From the NCBI GenBank assembly GCA_026399095.1, contig JAPLRP010000020.1, positions 1 to 64,000 on the forward strand: a DNA stretch of 64,000 nt, given 5' to 3'. The number at the start of each line of letters is the position of its first letter. Within the stretch, counting starts at the first letter, position 1. The translations under genes and the position numbers were made by a program. This document shows positions 1-15,925 of this stretch, piece by piece. Source of the DNA: Methylococcales bacterium. GTDB taxonomy: Bacteria > Pseudomonadota > Gammaproteobacteria > Methylococcales > Methylomonadaceae. The notes under the pieces are model-generated. The model did not search any database and was not told where the DNA came from. It saw only the letters and a program-made list of their open reading frames with translations.

Positions 1-1715
<1,715 letters not shown>

Positions 1716-1843
1716 GGTATTTTTATATTTTATTTACTAAAATTTTGATCAATTATCACAATAATTTTTACGAACATCGCCACAATAGCGAACCCCATAC
1801 ATTTAGAACAAATTATGCCTAGGAAAAGTTATATGGTAATAAT

Positions 1844-3319
<1,476 letters not shown>

Positions 3320-3472
3320 CTAAGTATCACTAAAATAACTGTTTATTATACGGTGAGTTTGTTAACTACCGTAGCACTAAAAATCTATACCTACCTATGA
3401 AATGGATTAGTATTAAAAATCAATATAAAACACCACATTCCTAGAACTGCTACTATTAGAGAACACCCACGA

Positions 3473-3505
3473 CTGTCCGAGAACAGATCACCTATTCTCT
3501 GACAG
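3473..3505. terminator. Hairpin downstream of the glycosyltransferase gene, possible terminator
   Basis: Inverted repeat CTGTCcGAGAA ... TTCTCtGACAG, one mismatch, no clear U-tract. Confidence 0.3.
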
Positions 3506-3522
3506 CCTTCTGGTTACCAAAA

Positions 3523-4344
3523 TCACTTTGGATCATCATAATCAGACGGCGGATGAGTCCAGTTTAAATTTACAGTTGTCGCCTTGGCATAACGATAAAA
3601 AGTACCTTCAAAATTCCCAAAAGCTAGTAAAAAGCCAGCCCAACCATCGAGAAATCCCAACTTGATTACATAAATACGAAAGAAAGCCCATAAACCATGA
3701 CCTAAAGCCTTAGACATGCTGACCGACTTGCCTTTTCTTTCTAACTTTTTAGCACCTAGTGATGAATACCGCTGTGTTTTATGTAGCAATTGCTCCAAAT
3801 TCTGGAAAGGCACCTGAATGATTGCAGCCTTGAAGTAACCGATCTTGCCTTCAACACGGAAGGATTCATGAACCTCTTCATGATCATCAAATATCAAAGC
3901 TCCCTTACGAAATAATTGAGGTTGACGGTAATCGGGATACCATCCGCAGTGCTTAATCCAACGCCCCATAAACCAGTTACGGCGCGGCACATAATAGGCA
4001 TCAAAGTTCGGCTGCGCCAGTACATGCAAAATTTCTGACTTAGCCGAAAACGTACACCGCTCATCTGCATCCAGACTAAACACCCAATCGTGCTGACATG
4101 CCGCAATAGCGTCATTACGCAACTTACCAAAAGTAGTAAATGGAAGCTGTTTAACCGTAGCACCCATCTCAGTAGCTATCCTAACAGTATCATCGCTACT
4201 GTTAGAATCCAACACCAACACCTCATCTGCCCATGTCACGCTTTGCACCGCAGCAGCAATCTTATCCGCCTCATTATAAGTGATAATATATACGCTTAGC
4301 TTGGCAGATTGCCCTACAGCCTTTTCAGAAATAAATTCAGTCAT
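3523..4344 (-). CDS. Glycosyltransferase family 2 (WaaE/KdtX-like, LPS core)
   Basis: SVYIITYNEADKIAAAVQSVTWADEVLVLDSNSSDDT and FSLDADER (DXD-like) motifs of GT2. Confidence 0.85.
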   Translation of the reverse strand: MTEFISEKAVGQSAKLSVYIITYNEADKIAAAVQSVTWADEVLVLDSNSSDDTVRIATEMGATVKQLPFTTFGKLRNDAIAACQHDWVFSLDADERCTFSAKSEILHVLAQPNFDAYYVPRRNWFMGRWIKHCGWYPDYRQPQLFRKGALIFDDHEEVHESFRVEGKIGYFKAAIIQVPFQNLEQLLHKTQRYSSLGAKKLERKGKSVSMSKALGHGLWAFFRIYVIKLGFLDGWAGFLLAFGNFEGTFYRYAKATTVNLNWTHPPSDYDDPK

Positions 4345-4765
4345 GCTTTAACCCTAATGGCCTTTAATATCAAACCGTCCAAAGCGATACGAACCATCAG
4401 CTTCTTTTTTTAGATTCACTTGCTTGTGACGTATTATAAATGATTTACAAAAATACAGCCTATCCAATAAAAAACAACCTGAACCAGCATCTTAATGATT
4501 TTAAAAACATTCAACTAAAATTAAGCAGTCTTGAAATAAAAGAGATTTTTTGGTGGAGGGTGATTTAAGTTATTTGAATCCATTGAACCGACTAATTAAA
4601 TTACCGCTATTACTTAGGGTCAATTAATTGAAGCTTATGTCGAGTTACTTAGTAGCCATCTTTGAAGATTCTAATTCAGAAATTTTTTAAACAGATATTA
4701 AAAAAGCTCATTATTCGAATGCTGAATTATCCCCATAAGTAAAATCGACATTTTAATTCTGCGAA

Positions 4766-4788
4766 ATATCCCTTCACTAAAGGGATAT
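4766..4788 (-). terminator. Stem-loop downstream of sspB
   Basis: Perfect 9-bp inverted repeat ATATCCCTT-cacta-AAGGGATAT, 33 bp past the sspB stop; weak U-tract. Confidence 0.4.
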
Positions 4789-4820
4789 CTTAGCCTACAT
4801 TACCGCACGCGATAGCACAA

Positions 4821-5201
4821 TTATTTAACTACACGTAAAGTAGGTCTTACAGGGGGCTTATTTTCGGGTGGAGGTGGTTCATCTGAGTCTTCATCTTCTT
4901 GATCGAAGATCATACCCTTGCCATTTTCTTTTGCATAGATTGCCATTACAGCGACTATGGGCACAACTATATGCATCGGTTTACCGCTAAACCTCGCGTT
5001 GAATTCAATCCCATCGTTTTCTAGAGAAAGCCCTTGTATAGCTTCAGGCCTAACATTTAATAGTATTTTGCCATCTTCAATCAATTGTTGTGGCAAAATT
5101 GCATGACTGTTTTCTGCATCTACCAGCAGATAGGGAGTCAACTCATTGTCAATAATCCATTGATAAATAGAACGAATTAAATATGGCTTTAAAGAAGTCA
5201 T
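4821..5201 (-). CDS. sspB: Stringent starvation protein B (ClpXP protease specificity factor)
   Basis: SspB-like translation (LKPYLIRSIYQWIIDNELTPYLLVDA...FNARFSGKP), acidic linker and C-terminal RPTLRVVK ClpX-binding tail; next to sspA. Confidence 0.93.
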   Translation of the reverse strand: MTSLKPYLIRSIYQWIIDNELTPYLLVDAENSHAILPQQLIEDGKILLNVRPEAIQGLSLENDGIEFNARFSGKPMHIVVPIVAVMAIYAKENGKGMIFDQEDEDSDEPPPPENKPPVRPTLRVVK

Positions 5202-5211
5202 TGTACGATAG

Positions 5212-5856
5212 TTATTTTAAAGGCTCGACCATTTCTTTTTCAGCTTCACTAAGACTACGTTTGAAAGCTGGTCTTTTGAATATACGCTGCGCATAATTAG
5301 TTATAACTTCATTAGGTGTAGACACATCAATACCTAAACTAGGTAATCGCCATAATAAAGGTGCAATTGCGCAATCGATCAATGAAAATTCATCGCCCAT
5401 AAAATAGGGCTTGTCTGCAAAAACCGGTGCATTTGAAAGTATGCTTTCCCTTAGCATTTTCTTGGCACGGGCAGATTTTTTCTCTCCTGAATATAAAATC
5501 TCATCCAGTAATTGATACCAATTTTGATCTATTATTTTAATCTGCATTCTGGCGTTTGCACGAGAAACCGGATCCATTTGATGTAAGGGGGGATGGGGGA
5601 AGCGCTCGTCCAAATATTCCATAATAATTCGCGAGTCATAAAGTACCAAATCTCGCTCTATCAATGTTGGTGAAGTACCACTGGGATTAAGCTCAAGCAA
5701 ATCCTCTGGGGGATCAGTCGGGTCATAATATTCTATGTCTGCGGCAACCGCTTTCTCCTGTAAAACAAACCTGGCACAATGACTCATTGCGCATGTTGGA
5801 GATGAAAAAAGGGTCATTACAGATTTACGAGTGATAATATTTGCCACGAATAGCAA
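5212..5856 (-). CDS. sspA: Stringent starvation protein A (GST-fold)
   Basis: GST-fold N-term (MTLFSSPTCAMSHCARFVLQEKAV...), operon with sspB. Confidence 0.92.
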   Translation of the reverse strand: MLFVANIITRKSVMTLFSSPTCAMSHCARFVLQEKAVAADIEYYDPTDPPEDLLELNPSGTSPTLIERDLVLYDSRIIMEYLDERFPHPPLHQMDPVSRANARMQIKIIDQNWYQLLDEILYSGEKKSARAKKMLRESILSNAPVFADKPYFMGDEFSLIDCAIAPLLWRLPSLGIDVSTPNEVITNYAQRIFKRPAFKRSLSEAEKEMVEPLK

Positions 5857-5982
5857 CCTCTTGGGGCGTATAGAGCGATAAAAAAAACTATTGTAGCATA
5901 TACAAGAACTCTTTTGATGTTAGCGTTATCTCGAACTTAAGCGATATGTAAGAAGAAAACATCCCTGTCTTCCTTAGAAAAA

Positions 5983-6702
5983 CTAGTCCACGTCCTGCCA
6001 ATATTCTTTTTTTAGTAAATAAGCAATTACAAGAAACATAAGCAAAAATATTATCACGTATTTTCCGATCCGCTCTCTTTCCAGTTGAACAGGCTCACCG
6101 ACATAGACAAGAAAATTAACCAAGTCATTGACAAAAATATCAAATTCTTTCTCAGAAAGAGTACCCGTCTCTTCAAGCACTAATTTGGTGTATTCACCAT
6201 AAATAGTTTTTCTAATTTCAGAATGCTGTTCCCCTTGCAATTGCCATAATGGATTAGGCATGGCGGTATCTTCGTAAACTAAATTATTTACACCAAATGG
6301 TCGGGATGCATCTAGGTAATAACTTTTTAAATAACTATACAACCAATCTGCTCCACGCGACCTGGCAATTAATGACAAGTCAGGTGGCTGTACTCCAAAC
6401 CATTTTTCAGCATCATGCTTGTTCATGGCGCTGCGAAGTTGATCGTATATGCTTGCTCCTTCAGGAGCAATATCCTTTAATACTTTCTTTTGATCCACCT
6501 CAGCATCCAGCGCAAAACGTAAGTAACGCATATGCTTGGCAGAGTGGCACCCCAAACAATAGGTAACAAAATGTTGGGCACCTCGTTGCAAGGACTCATT
6601 ATCGGACAAATCAATATCTGCCTCTTGGAGCTCTATAGCTTCAGAAGCAACCACCCCAAAAGACAACGTTAACAATAAAATTAATGCTATTAAATTTTTC
6701 AT
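5983..6702 (-). CDS. petC: Ubiquinol-cytochrome c reductase, cytochrome c1 subunit
   Basis: CLGCH haem motif, C-terminal membrane anchor, operon with cyt b and Rieske. Confidence 0.95.
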   Translation of the reverse strand: MKNLIALILLLTLSFGVVASEAIELQEADIDLSDNESLQRGAQHFVTYCLGCHSAKHMRYLRFALDAEVDQKKVLKDIAPEGASIYDQLRSAMNKHDAEKWFGVQPPDLSLIARSRGADWLYSYLKSYYLDASRPFGVNNLVYEDTAMPNPLWQLQGEQHSEIRKTIYGEYTKLVLEETGTLSEKEFDIFVNDLVNFLVYVGEPVQLERERIGKYVIIFLLMFLVIAYLLKKEYWQDVD

Positions 6703-6703
6703 A

Positions 6704-8131
6704 TCAGTCGAGACTCCCTTTTAATTTTTTAACCAACCGACTGATTACGTGAGCCATGCCCTGAGGGTTAGGTCTTCTGCTAAAAAAGGTACTTTTAAAT
6801 GCTAGATGGCCAATCTCAGTATCCACCGCTTTTAATTCAGTGATTTCCTCAATTAATGCCGGCAACTGTTCTTCAAGGGCATGCAACTGTTCCTCAAGAC
6901 TGTGCGTTCTTGTTAAGCGTTTTGGTAGCGGCTTTGTTTTTTCCCAACGCGTATATATTGGCATCAACAGAAAAAAGCCAAAATAAATAGTCGTAAAAAG
7001 TCTAGCCATAGTTGTTGCTAAAGGTGTTACCGGTTGAGTACCCAAATAACCTAATGCTAAAAAACTTATTACAAACAAAAACAGGGCTTTCTTAAAAATA
7101 CCACCGCGATAACGAATTGATTTGACCGGACAACGATCCAGCCAAGGCATCAAGAACAACACGACAATAGAACCACCCATTGCAATAACGCCTGCGAATT
7201 TATCTGGAATCGCTCTTAAAATAGAATAAAACGGTGTGAAGTACCAGACTGGCGCAATGTGCTCGGGTGTTTTCATTGGATCAGCAGGAATAAAATTGGC
7301 GTGCTCAAGAAAATAACCGCCCATTTCCGGCATGTAGAAAATAACCGTGGCAAAAAACAATAAAAACACACCAACCCCAACCAGATCCTTAACTGTATAG
7401 TATGGGTGAAAAGGAATACCATCCACAGGATGTCCCCATGGATCTTTAGAGGCCTTAATTTCAATCCCGTCAGGATTATTTGATCCTACCTCATGTAGCG
7501 CCACTAAATGCATAAAAACCAACATCACTAATACCAACGGCACAGCGATCACATGAAAGGCAAAAAAGCGATTTAGCGTTGCATCAGCAATAACGTAGTC
7601 ACCTCTAATCCAGAGCGACAAATCATCACCTATAACTGGAATAGCACTGAATAAGGAAATAATTACTTGTGCACCCCAAAAGGACATTTGCCCCCAAGGC
7701 AACAAGTACCCCATGAATGCCTCAGCCATTAATGCGACAAACAATAACATCCCAAAAATCCATATCAACTCACGAGGATGTTTGAATGATCCGTAAATCA
7801 AAGCCCTAAACATGTGCAGGTATATAACAATAAAAAAGGCAGATGCGCCGGTTGAATGCATGTAGCGTACCAACCATCCCCAAGGCACATCACGCATAAT
7901 GTACTCTACAGAATCAAATGCAAGCTTAGCATCGGGCTTGTAGTTCATCGTCAGCAAAATACCGGTAATTATTTGATTTACCAAAACCAGCAATGCCAAT
8001 GAGCCAAAGAAATACCAAAAATTAAAATTTTTGGGCGCATAGTAATGCGCCATATGATCATTCCAAAATTTTGTGACTGGAAAACGCTCTAGAACCCAGT
8101 TACCACACTCAGTTAAACGGGTTGGTTTCAT
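6704..8131 (-). CDS. petB: Cytochrome b of the bc1 complex, with an unusual C-terminal extension
   Basis: Polytopic 475 aa ORF, LPWGQMSFWGAQVI, PEHIAPVWYFTPFYSILRAIPDK; C-term ~60 aa charged/coiled-coil extension. Confidence 0.96.
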   Translation of the reverse strand: MKPTRLTECGNWVLERFPVTKFWNDHMAHYYAPKNFNFWYFFGSLALLVLVNQIITGILLTMNYKPDAKLAFDSVEYIMRDVPWGWLVRYMHSTGASAFFIVIYLHMFRALIYGSFKHPRELIWIFGMLLFVALMAEAFMGYLLPWGQMSFWGAQVIISLFSAIPVIGDDLSLWIRGDYVIADATLNRFFAFHVIAVPLVLVMLVFMHLVALHEVGSNNPDGIEIKASKDPWGHPVDGIPFHPYYTVKDLVGVGVFLLFFATVIFYMPEMGGYFLEHANFIPADPMKTPEHIAPVWYFTPFYSILRAIPDKFAGVIAMGGSIVVLFLMPWLDRCPVKSIRYRGGIFKKALFLFVISFLALGYLGTQPVTPLATTMARLFTTIYFGFFLLMPIYTRWEKTKPLPKRLTRTHSLEEQLHALEEQLPALIEEITELKAVDTEIGHLAFKSTFFSRRPNPQGMAHVISRLVKKLKGSLD

Positions 8132-8727
8132 GCTGCTTTCTCCTCAGAGGCTTCACCAATGATTATCCGTGTATCATTAACATAACGATAAGGCGGGATT
8201 TCCAGATTAGTAGGTGCAGGAACACCACTATAAACACGACCTGCCAAATCAAACCAAGAACCATGGCACGGACAGAAAAAACCACCTTTCCATTTTTCAC
8301 CAAGATCAATGGGCGCTACTTCGGGGCGAAAAGTGGGAGAACAGCCTAAATGAGTACATAATCCCACAGCAACAAAAATCTCCGGCTTGAGTGACCTACC
8401 CAGATTCTTGCTGGAAGCGGGTTGTTCTGATTCATTAGATAATGGATCTCTGAGTTCGCTATCCAAAGTTTTTAGCGTTGCAAGGACTTCAGGTGTCCTG
8501 TTGAGAACCCACACGGGCTTACCACGCCAGGCAACTCTGATCAGTTGTCCGACTTCCATTTTACTAATATCAACTTCAACAGGTGCTCCAGCAGCCATTG
8601 CTTTTACGCTAGGTTGCATTTGAGCAAGAAAAGGAACAGCTAAATAGCCAGAACCAACAGCGCCAACCACGGTCAAAGCCGAGGTTAAAAACTGGCGCTT
8701 AGACTTATCTACGCCTTTATTATTCAT
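8128..8727 (-). CDS. petA: Rieske iron-sulfur protein of the bc1 complex
   Basis: Tat-like N-term (KRQFLTSALTVVGAVGSG), CTHLGCSP and CPCHGSWFD Rieske boxes. Confidence 0.97.
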   Translation of the reverse strand: MNNKGVDKSKRQFLTSALTVVGAVGSGYLAVPFLAQMQPSVKAMAAGAPVEVDISKMEVGQLIRVAWRGKPVWVLNRTPEVLATLKTLDSELRDPLSNESEQPASSKNLGRSLKPEIFVAVGLCTHLGCSPTFRPEVAPIDLGEKWKGGFFCPCHGSWFDLAGRVYSGVPAPTNLEIPPYRYVNDTRIIIGEASEEKAA

Positions 8728-8913
8728 TATGGAAATCTCCTGATTTTATTCGTGGCTTTAAAGCTCATTTTTATTCTGCGTCAATATACCACTAGAAGCA
8801 TGTGAAATTGAAGCGCTTATACTTAATTGTTTGCAATGTTGCATATCATTTACCTCTACTATTTCTATCAGGAGACTTACTATCTCTAAACAATAGCTGA
8901 AATTTGTTGATAC

Positions 8914-10017
8914 TTACAAATTTAACTCTTGAAGACTTACCCTTAAAGCTTTAAGAAACGCTCGATTCTCTTCCCGCTTTCCAATAGTAACCCGTAAACA
9001 ATCACTTAATAATCCACCCTGACCACTCAGGTTTTTAATTAAAACGCCTTGTTGCCTTATTGATAAGAAAATATCGACTGCGCTGTTTTTTGGGGTCTTG
9101 AAGAGAATAAAATTCGCTGCACTTGGATAAGCGACAATGCCTTCAATCTCATTAAGTTGTTTAAAAACAATAGATCTTTCCGCACAAATATTTTGAGTTT
9201 GCTGATCAAAAAGCTTTTTATTTGACAGCGCAAAATCTGCGCTAACTTGAGAAAGCACGTTGATATTATAAGGAAGGCGAATTTTGTTAAGTTGCTCAAT
9301 AATCGAAGAGTTACCAATAATATAACCCAAACGCAAACCTGCTAATCCCAATTTTGAGACAGTTCGCATCACCAACAAATTATCATGCTGATCCAGTTTG
9401 CCAATAAAGCTGGCATTAGCAAATGGAGCGTAGGCTTCATCAATTACAACCAATCCCTTAGCTTTTTTTATTATTTCAAGAACAGCCGATTCGCTAAATA
9501 AATTACCAGTAGGGTTATTCGGATAAGCCAGAAAAATAACTGAAGGCTGATACTGCTCTATAACTGCCAACATGACTGGCAAGTCTAGATCAAACGATTC
9601 AGCCAGAAGTGGAATACCAAAATATTTTAACCCCAAACAATCACTCAGCTGTTTATACATAACAAAACCGGGAGCAGGAGCCAATACACAGGAAGCTTCA
9701 GGTAGTGCCATTAACAGCAATTGAATTATTTCATCCGAACCATTACCCAATAACACGTCAAACCGGCCTGATAATTGATTTAATTCTTTTATCGTCTTTG
9801 TAAGTCGTTTCGCTTCAGGGTCCGGATAACGATTTAACTGACAGTCTTTAATTGCTTCAAGCCAGTCTTTTTTAATGCCCTCAGGCCAACTATAAGGATT
9901 CTCCATAGCATCCAGTTTAATTAAGCCGGTCGCATCAGCTACTTTGTAAGCCGCCATTGCCAAGACTTCTTTGCGAAAAACAGAGGATATTAAAAGGTCA
10001 ACAGGTTGAAGGTTCAA
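8914..10017 (-). CDS. hisC: Histidinol-phosphate aminotransferase (start probably internal, MAAYKVADATGLIKLDAMENPY)
   Basis: PLP aminotransferase motifs YPNNPTGN, VSKLGLAGLRLGY; next to hisD/hisG. Confidence 0.95.
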   Translation of the reverse strand: MNLQPVDLLISSVFRKEVLAMAAYKVADATGLIKLDAMENPYSWPEGIKKDWLEAIKDCQLNRYPDPEAKRLTKTIKELNQLSGRFDVLLGNGSDEIIQLLLMALPEASCVLAPAPGFVMYKQLSDCLGLKYFGIPLLAESFDLDLPVMLAVIEQYQPSVIFLAYPNNPTGNLFSESAVLEIIKKAKGLVVIDEAYAPFANASFIGKLDQHDNLLVMRTVSKLGLAGLRLGYIIGNSSIIEQLNKIRLPYNINVLSQVSADFALSNKKLFDQQTQNICAERSIVFKQLNEIEGIVAYPSAANFILFKTPKNSAVDIFLSIRQQGVLIKNLSGQGGLLSDCLRVTIGKREENRAFLKALRVSLQELNL

Positions 10018-10085
10018 AGTAAAAGACCCAAGGTAAAGGAGAAAATTAAGAATAAAAGATTATTTTTCCTAGCGTTGCTTAGCCT

Positions 10086-11426
10086 TTAACCTGATTTAAT
10101 TCTGTATTCTGCTGATTGGGCGTGAGCAGTCAAGCTTTCACCACGCGCTAAGATAGATGCCGTTTTACCTAAGGCATCGGCGCCAACTTGGGAACAATTA
10201 ATCAAGCTAGTGCGTTTTTGAAAATCATAAACACCTAAAGGCGATGAAAATCGCGCTGTGCCGGAAGTTGGTAAAACATGATTAGGGCCCGCGCAATAAT
10301 CACCCAAAGCTTCAGCCGTATAACGTCCCATAAAGATAGCGCCGGCATGACGGATATTTTCACTCAATGCTTCAGGCTCTAATACCGATAACTCTAAATG
10401 CTCAGGCGCAATTATGTTTGCGATAGCCGCAGCCTGTTCCAAACTTTCAACTTTAATAAACGCACCTCGTCCAATTAAAGAAGCTTTAATTATTTCAGCA
10501 CGCTCCATTTTAGGCAGCAATGTATTAATGCTTTTTTCAACCGCTTTCAGGAAGTCATTATCATCACTTATTAAAATGGCCTGTGCATTTTCATCATGCT
10601 CTGCTTGGGAAAATAAATCCATAGCAATCCAGTCGGGATTGGTTTTGCCATCACAGATAATCAGAATCTCTGAAGGACCCGCAATCATATCTATTCCAAC
10701 TTGCCCAAACACCAGTTTTTTTGCAGTAGCAACATAGATATTACCTGGCCCGACAATTTTCGCGACGGCCGGTATCGTTTCTGTACCGTAAGCAAGTGCA
10801 GCAATGGCTTGTGCACCACCCATTGTAAACACACGATCCACCCCAGCGAGAAACGCTGCCGCCAAAACCAGTTCATTGGTCTCTCCCTGAGGCGCAGGTA
10901 CAACCATAATCAATTCAGCCACACCGGCTACTTTTGCAGGAATAGCATTCATTAAGACCGATGAGGGGTAAGACGCTTTACCGCCCGGCACATAAAGTCC
11001 CACTCTATCCAATGGCGTTACTTTTTGCCCCAACTTCGTGCCATCGGCTTCTGTATATTGCCAAGATTGTATTTTTTGATGCTCAGCATAAGCACGAATA
11101 CGATCTGCGGCAACTTGAAGAGCCTGCGCCTGGTTATCAGGCAACTTCTCCCAAGCTGATTTAAGCACTTCTTTCGACAGTTCAAGCTCACTAGCATTTT
11201 CGATGCTACGATGATCAAAAAGGTTGGTATATTCAATAACGGCTTTATCACCATTTTTTCGAACATCCGCAATAATCGCGAGCACAAGCTGTTGAATAGC
11301 CAAGTCATCGGCTTCATCCCAAGCTAACAAATATTGCAATTGCTGATCAAAATCATCGGATGAAGCATCTAACTTAGTGATACTTAAACTGGACATAGAC
11401 TTACCTGTTTGCCAAAGTTTTTTCAA
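10086..11426 (-). CDS. hisD: Histidinol dehydrogenase (start probably M11, [13 protein letters not shown], about 11396)
   Basis: [67 protein letters not shown]. Confidence 0.97.
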   Translation of the reverse strand: MKKLWQTGKSMSSLSITKLDASSDDFDQQLQYLLAWDEADDLAIQQLVLAIIADVRKNGDKAVIEYTNLFDHRSIENASELELSKEVLKSAWEKLPDNQAQALQVAADRIRAYAEHQKIQSWQYTEADGTKLGQKVTPLDRVGLYVPGGKASYPSSVLMNAIPAKVAGVAELIMVVPAPQGETNELVLAAAFLAGVDRVFTMGGAQAIAALAYGTETIPAVAKIVGPGNIYVATAKKLVFGQVGIDMIAGPSEILIICDGKTNPDWIAMDLFSQAEHDENAQAILISDDNDFLKAVEKSINTLLPKMERAEIIKASLIGRGAFIKVESLEQAAAIANIIAPEHLELSVLEPEALSENIRHAGAIFMGRYTAEALGDYCAGPNHVLPTSGTARFSSPLGVYDFQKRTSLINCSQVGADALGKTASILARGESLTAHAQSAEYRIKSG

Positions 11427-12027
11427 ATTGAGTCAGTAATATAGAAATTGCTTCATGTTTCATTTTCATTGCTGCCTTATTAACAACCAGTCTGGAACTT
11501 ATATTCATAATAAGCTCTCGCGGTTCCAAGTCATTGGCTTTTAGGGTATTGCCCGTATCAACCAAATCAACAATACAATCAGCCAAGCCCACTAATGGTG
11601 CAAGCTCCATTGAGCCGTAAAGCTTGATAATCTCAGCTTGTATGCCCTTACTGGCAAAGTAACTCTGGGCTATTTTGACGTACTTGGTAGCTACACGAAT
11701 ACGACCTTTTAGCTCTGGGGCATCTTTATGGGCAGCCGTCATTAAACGGCAACAAGCAATATTCAAATCCAAAGGCTCATATAAACTTTCAGCGCCATGT
11801 TCGATTAATACATCTTTGCCCGCAATACCTAGATCTGCAGCTCCATATTCAACAAATGTAGGCACATCAGTAGCACGAATAATCACCAACTGAACGTCTT
11901 TACGAGTGGTTGAAAGTATCAATTTTCGACATGTTTTAGGGTCATCAACCGGAATTATTCCAGCCTCTGCCAACAAGGGTAAAGCGTCCTCATAAATCCT
12001 GCCTTTGGATACGGCAATAGTCAGCAT
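11401..12027 (-). CDS. hisG: ATP phosphoribosyltransferase, short (HisZ-dependent type) form
   Basis: 208 aa HisG with [19 protein letters not shown] and DLVDTGNTL; lacks a C-terminal regulatory domain. Confidence 0.96.
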   Translation of the reverse strand: MLTIAVSKGRIYEDALPLLAEAGIIPVDDPKTCRKLILSTTRKDVQLVIIRATDVPTFVEYGAADLGIAGKDVLIEHGAESLYEPLDLNIACCRLMTAAHKDAPELKGRIRVATKYVKIAQSYFASKGIQAEIIKLYGSMELAPLVGLADCIVDLVDTGNTLKANDLEPRELIMNISSRLVVNKAAMKMKHEAISILLTQFEKTLANR

Positions 12028-12036
12028 TTTAAAACC

Positions 12037-13662
<1,626 letters not shown>

Positions 13663-13666
<4 letters not shown>

Positions 13667-14145
13667 TTTTTCTCTTCCGCAGACTTAAACAAGAATTGGC
13701 CAAGCGCTTTTTCGAGAATAATGGCTGACTGAGTAATCTCAATCTTTCCACCCTTTTGTAAATAAATATCAGAACCACCAGGTTCAAGATTCACGTACTG
13801 CTCACCTAACAAACCAGCTGTAAAAATACTTGCAGTTGTATCATCAGGTAGTGTATTGAACTTTGAGTAAATGCTCATCTGAACAACAGATTCATAGGTT
13901 TTTGGATCCAAATTAATTCCAACAACCTGACCTATTTTTACACCGGCTGCAGAAACCTGAGATTTAACCTTAAGAGCTCCGGAGTTTTCAAAACGGGCAG
14001 TAATCGTATAACTGTCCTCATCAATAAAAGAACTTAAATTACTGACTTGCATGGCAAGAAATAACAGCCCGACAATGCCTGATGCTACAAAAAGCCCGAC
14101 AAGAGTGTCCTGAGTACTGGTGTGCTGCATTTTAATTGTCTCCAA
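13663..14145 (-). CDS. mlaD: Outer-membrane lipid asymmetry protein MlaD (MCE domain)
   Basis: Single N-term TM then MCE domain (YTITARFENSGALKVKSQVSAAGVKIGQV). Confidence 0.93.
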
Positions 14146-14914
14146 ACATAAGTGCGGTCAGGATAAAATCCAAACCTAAAATACTAAAAGCTGAATTTAC
14201 GACGGTACGCGTAGTTGCTCGACTAACACCTTCCGAAGTGGGAATTGCATCATATCCTTCAAATAAGGCTATCCAAGATGCTACAAAACCAAAAACGATA
14301 CTTTTAATTACGCCATTAATAATATCATCATGAAAATCTATACTTGCCTGCATTTGAGACCAATAAACACCTTGATCTACGCCTAACAAACCTGACCCAA
14401 TTATTTGGCCACCAACAATACCAACGGCACTGAACAAACCGGCCAGTAGCGGCATTGATATTAATCCGGCCAAAAATCGCGGGGTAATTATGCGCTTAAT
14501 AGGATCAACTGCCATCATTTCCATGCCCGATAGCTGCTCTGTTGCTTTCATCAGACCAATTTCAGCAGTTAAAGCAGACCCAGCCCTACCGGCAAATAAA
14601 AGAGCTGACACAACAGGCCCAAGCTCGCGAACCAATGATGCCGCCACCATAACGCCTAACGTTTCTTCTGCACCAAAATCAGAGAGCGTGTAATAACCCT
14701 GTAACCCCAAAACCATACCGACAAATAATCCGGAAATAGTGATAATCAAAAAGGATAAAACGCCCACCGAATAAAGCTGATTTAGGAGTAATCTAGGACG
14801 GAGTAATATCCCAAATGTGCCTGAAATAGTTTGAAACAGGAAATAAGTTGCCCTACCCAGCTTAGTAAAACTGGTTCGTGTACTTTTACCCAAGTTTTGT
14901 ATTATTTGAATCAT
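14132..14914 (-). CDS. mlaE: Lipid asymmetry ABC permease MlaE
   Basis: MlaE/YrbE family: LVRELGPVVSALLFAGRAGSALTAEIGLMKATEQLSGMEMM. Confidence 0.96.
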   Translation of the reverse strand: MIQIIQNLGKSTRTSFTKLGRATYFLFQTISGTFGILLRPRLLLNQLYSVGVLSFLIITISGLFVGMVLGLQGYYTLSDFGAEETLGVMVAASLVRELGPVVSALLFAGRAGSALTAEIGLMKATEQLSGMEMMAVDPIKRIITPRFLAGLISMPLLAGLFSAVGIVGGQIIGSGLLGVDQGVYWSQMQASIDFHDDIINGVIKSIVFGFVASWIALFEGYDAIPTSEGVSRATTRTVVNSAFSILGLDFILTALMFGDN

Positions 14915-14949
14915 TTTAGATACAGATTATATTTACGTTCAATTTAAAA

Positions 14950-15783
14950 TTAGTACCGTTTACCCGTTGACATAAGATCATCAACATAGTCTTTTGCAGG
15001 GTAGTGAAAATGAACCGGCCCATCTGCTGCACCTGTCATAAATTGTTGCACCCATTCAGAATCAGATTGCTGTATTTCTTGCGGAGTACCTTGACCAACA
15101 ATTTTTCCACCTGACAACACATAAATGTAATCAGCAATTGCGGAAGTATCATGAACATCATGAGAGACAATAATACTGGTTAGTCCCAGTATATTGTTTA
15201 ACGACTTGATTAAATGGACTAAAACACCCATAGAAATAGGATCTTGACCAGTAAACGGCTCATCGTACAAAATCATCATTGGATCTAGGGCAATAGCTCT
15301 TGCCAAAGCAACACGCCTAGCCATACCGCCGGAAAGTTCGTTGGGCATAAGGGTTCGCGCGCCCCTTAAACCAACTGCCTGCAACTTCATTAATACCAAA
15401 GAACGAATCATGGATTCAGGAAGATGAGTATGTTCCCGTAAGGGAAAAGCCACGTTATCAAAAACATTCATGTCCGTTAATAACGCGCCACTTTGAAATA
15501 ACATCCCCAGACGCTTGCGCAACTCATACAACTCAGTCCGTCGCAATTTATGAACGTCTTCACCATCCACAGTAATAGAGCCGTTCTCTGGAAACAACTG
15601 CCCACCTATCAATTTTAATAAAGTGGTTTTACCGGTGCCGCTAGGCCCCATTATGGCAGTAATCTTACCCCGCTGAAAATCCAGCGAAATATCGTCAAAT
15701 ATTTTCTTATTGCCTCGTGAAAAAGACAAGTTACGAACAGAAACTATACTGTCTTGAGAAGAAACGCTGTTATCCATGCGCAA
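14950..15783 (-). CDS. mlaF: Lipid asymmetry ABC ATPase MlaF
   Basis: Walker A GPSGTGKTT, signature LSGGMARRVALARAIA, upstream of mlaE. Confidence 0.95.
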   Translation of the reverse strand: MRMDNSVSSQDSIVSVRNLSFSRGNKKIFDDISLDFQRGKITAIMGPSGTGKTTLLKLIGGQLFPENGSITVDGEDVHKLRRTELYELRKRLGMLFQSGALLTDMNVFDNVAFPLREHTHLPESMIRSLVLMKLQAVGLRGARTLMPNELSGGMARRVALARAIALDPMMILYDEPFTGQDPISMGVLVHLIKSLNNILGLTSIIVSHDVHDTSAIADYIYVLSGGKIVGQGTPQEIQQSDSEWVQQFMTGAADGPVHFHYPAKDYVDDLMSTGKRY

Positions 15784-15925
15784 TTATAAGAGTATTATCA
15801 ATCTAAATCGGCTATTTTCTACGACTACTCCTAACTAAGTCAACCTATTGTCGTGGTGATTCATAAATGAAGGCTCATCTTTTGGCTTTTAACAACCGAT
15901 ATTCTAGAAGCCAGTTACAATATTC

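Noticed and set aside
10414-11317. Several ORFs on both strands inside hisD
   Set aside because: Shadow frames of a conserved enzyme.
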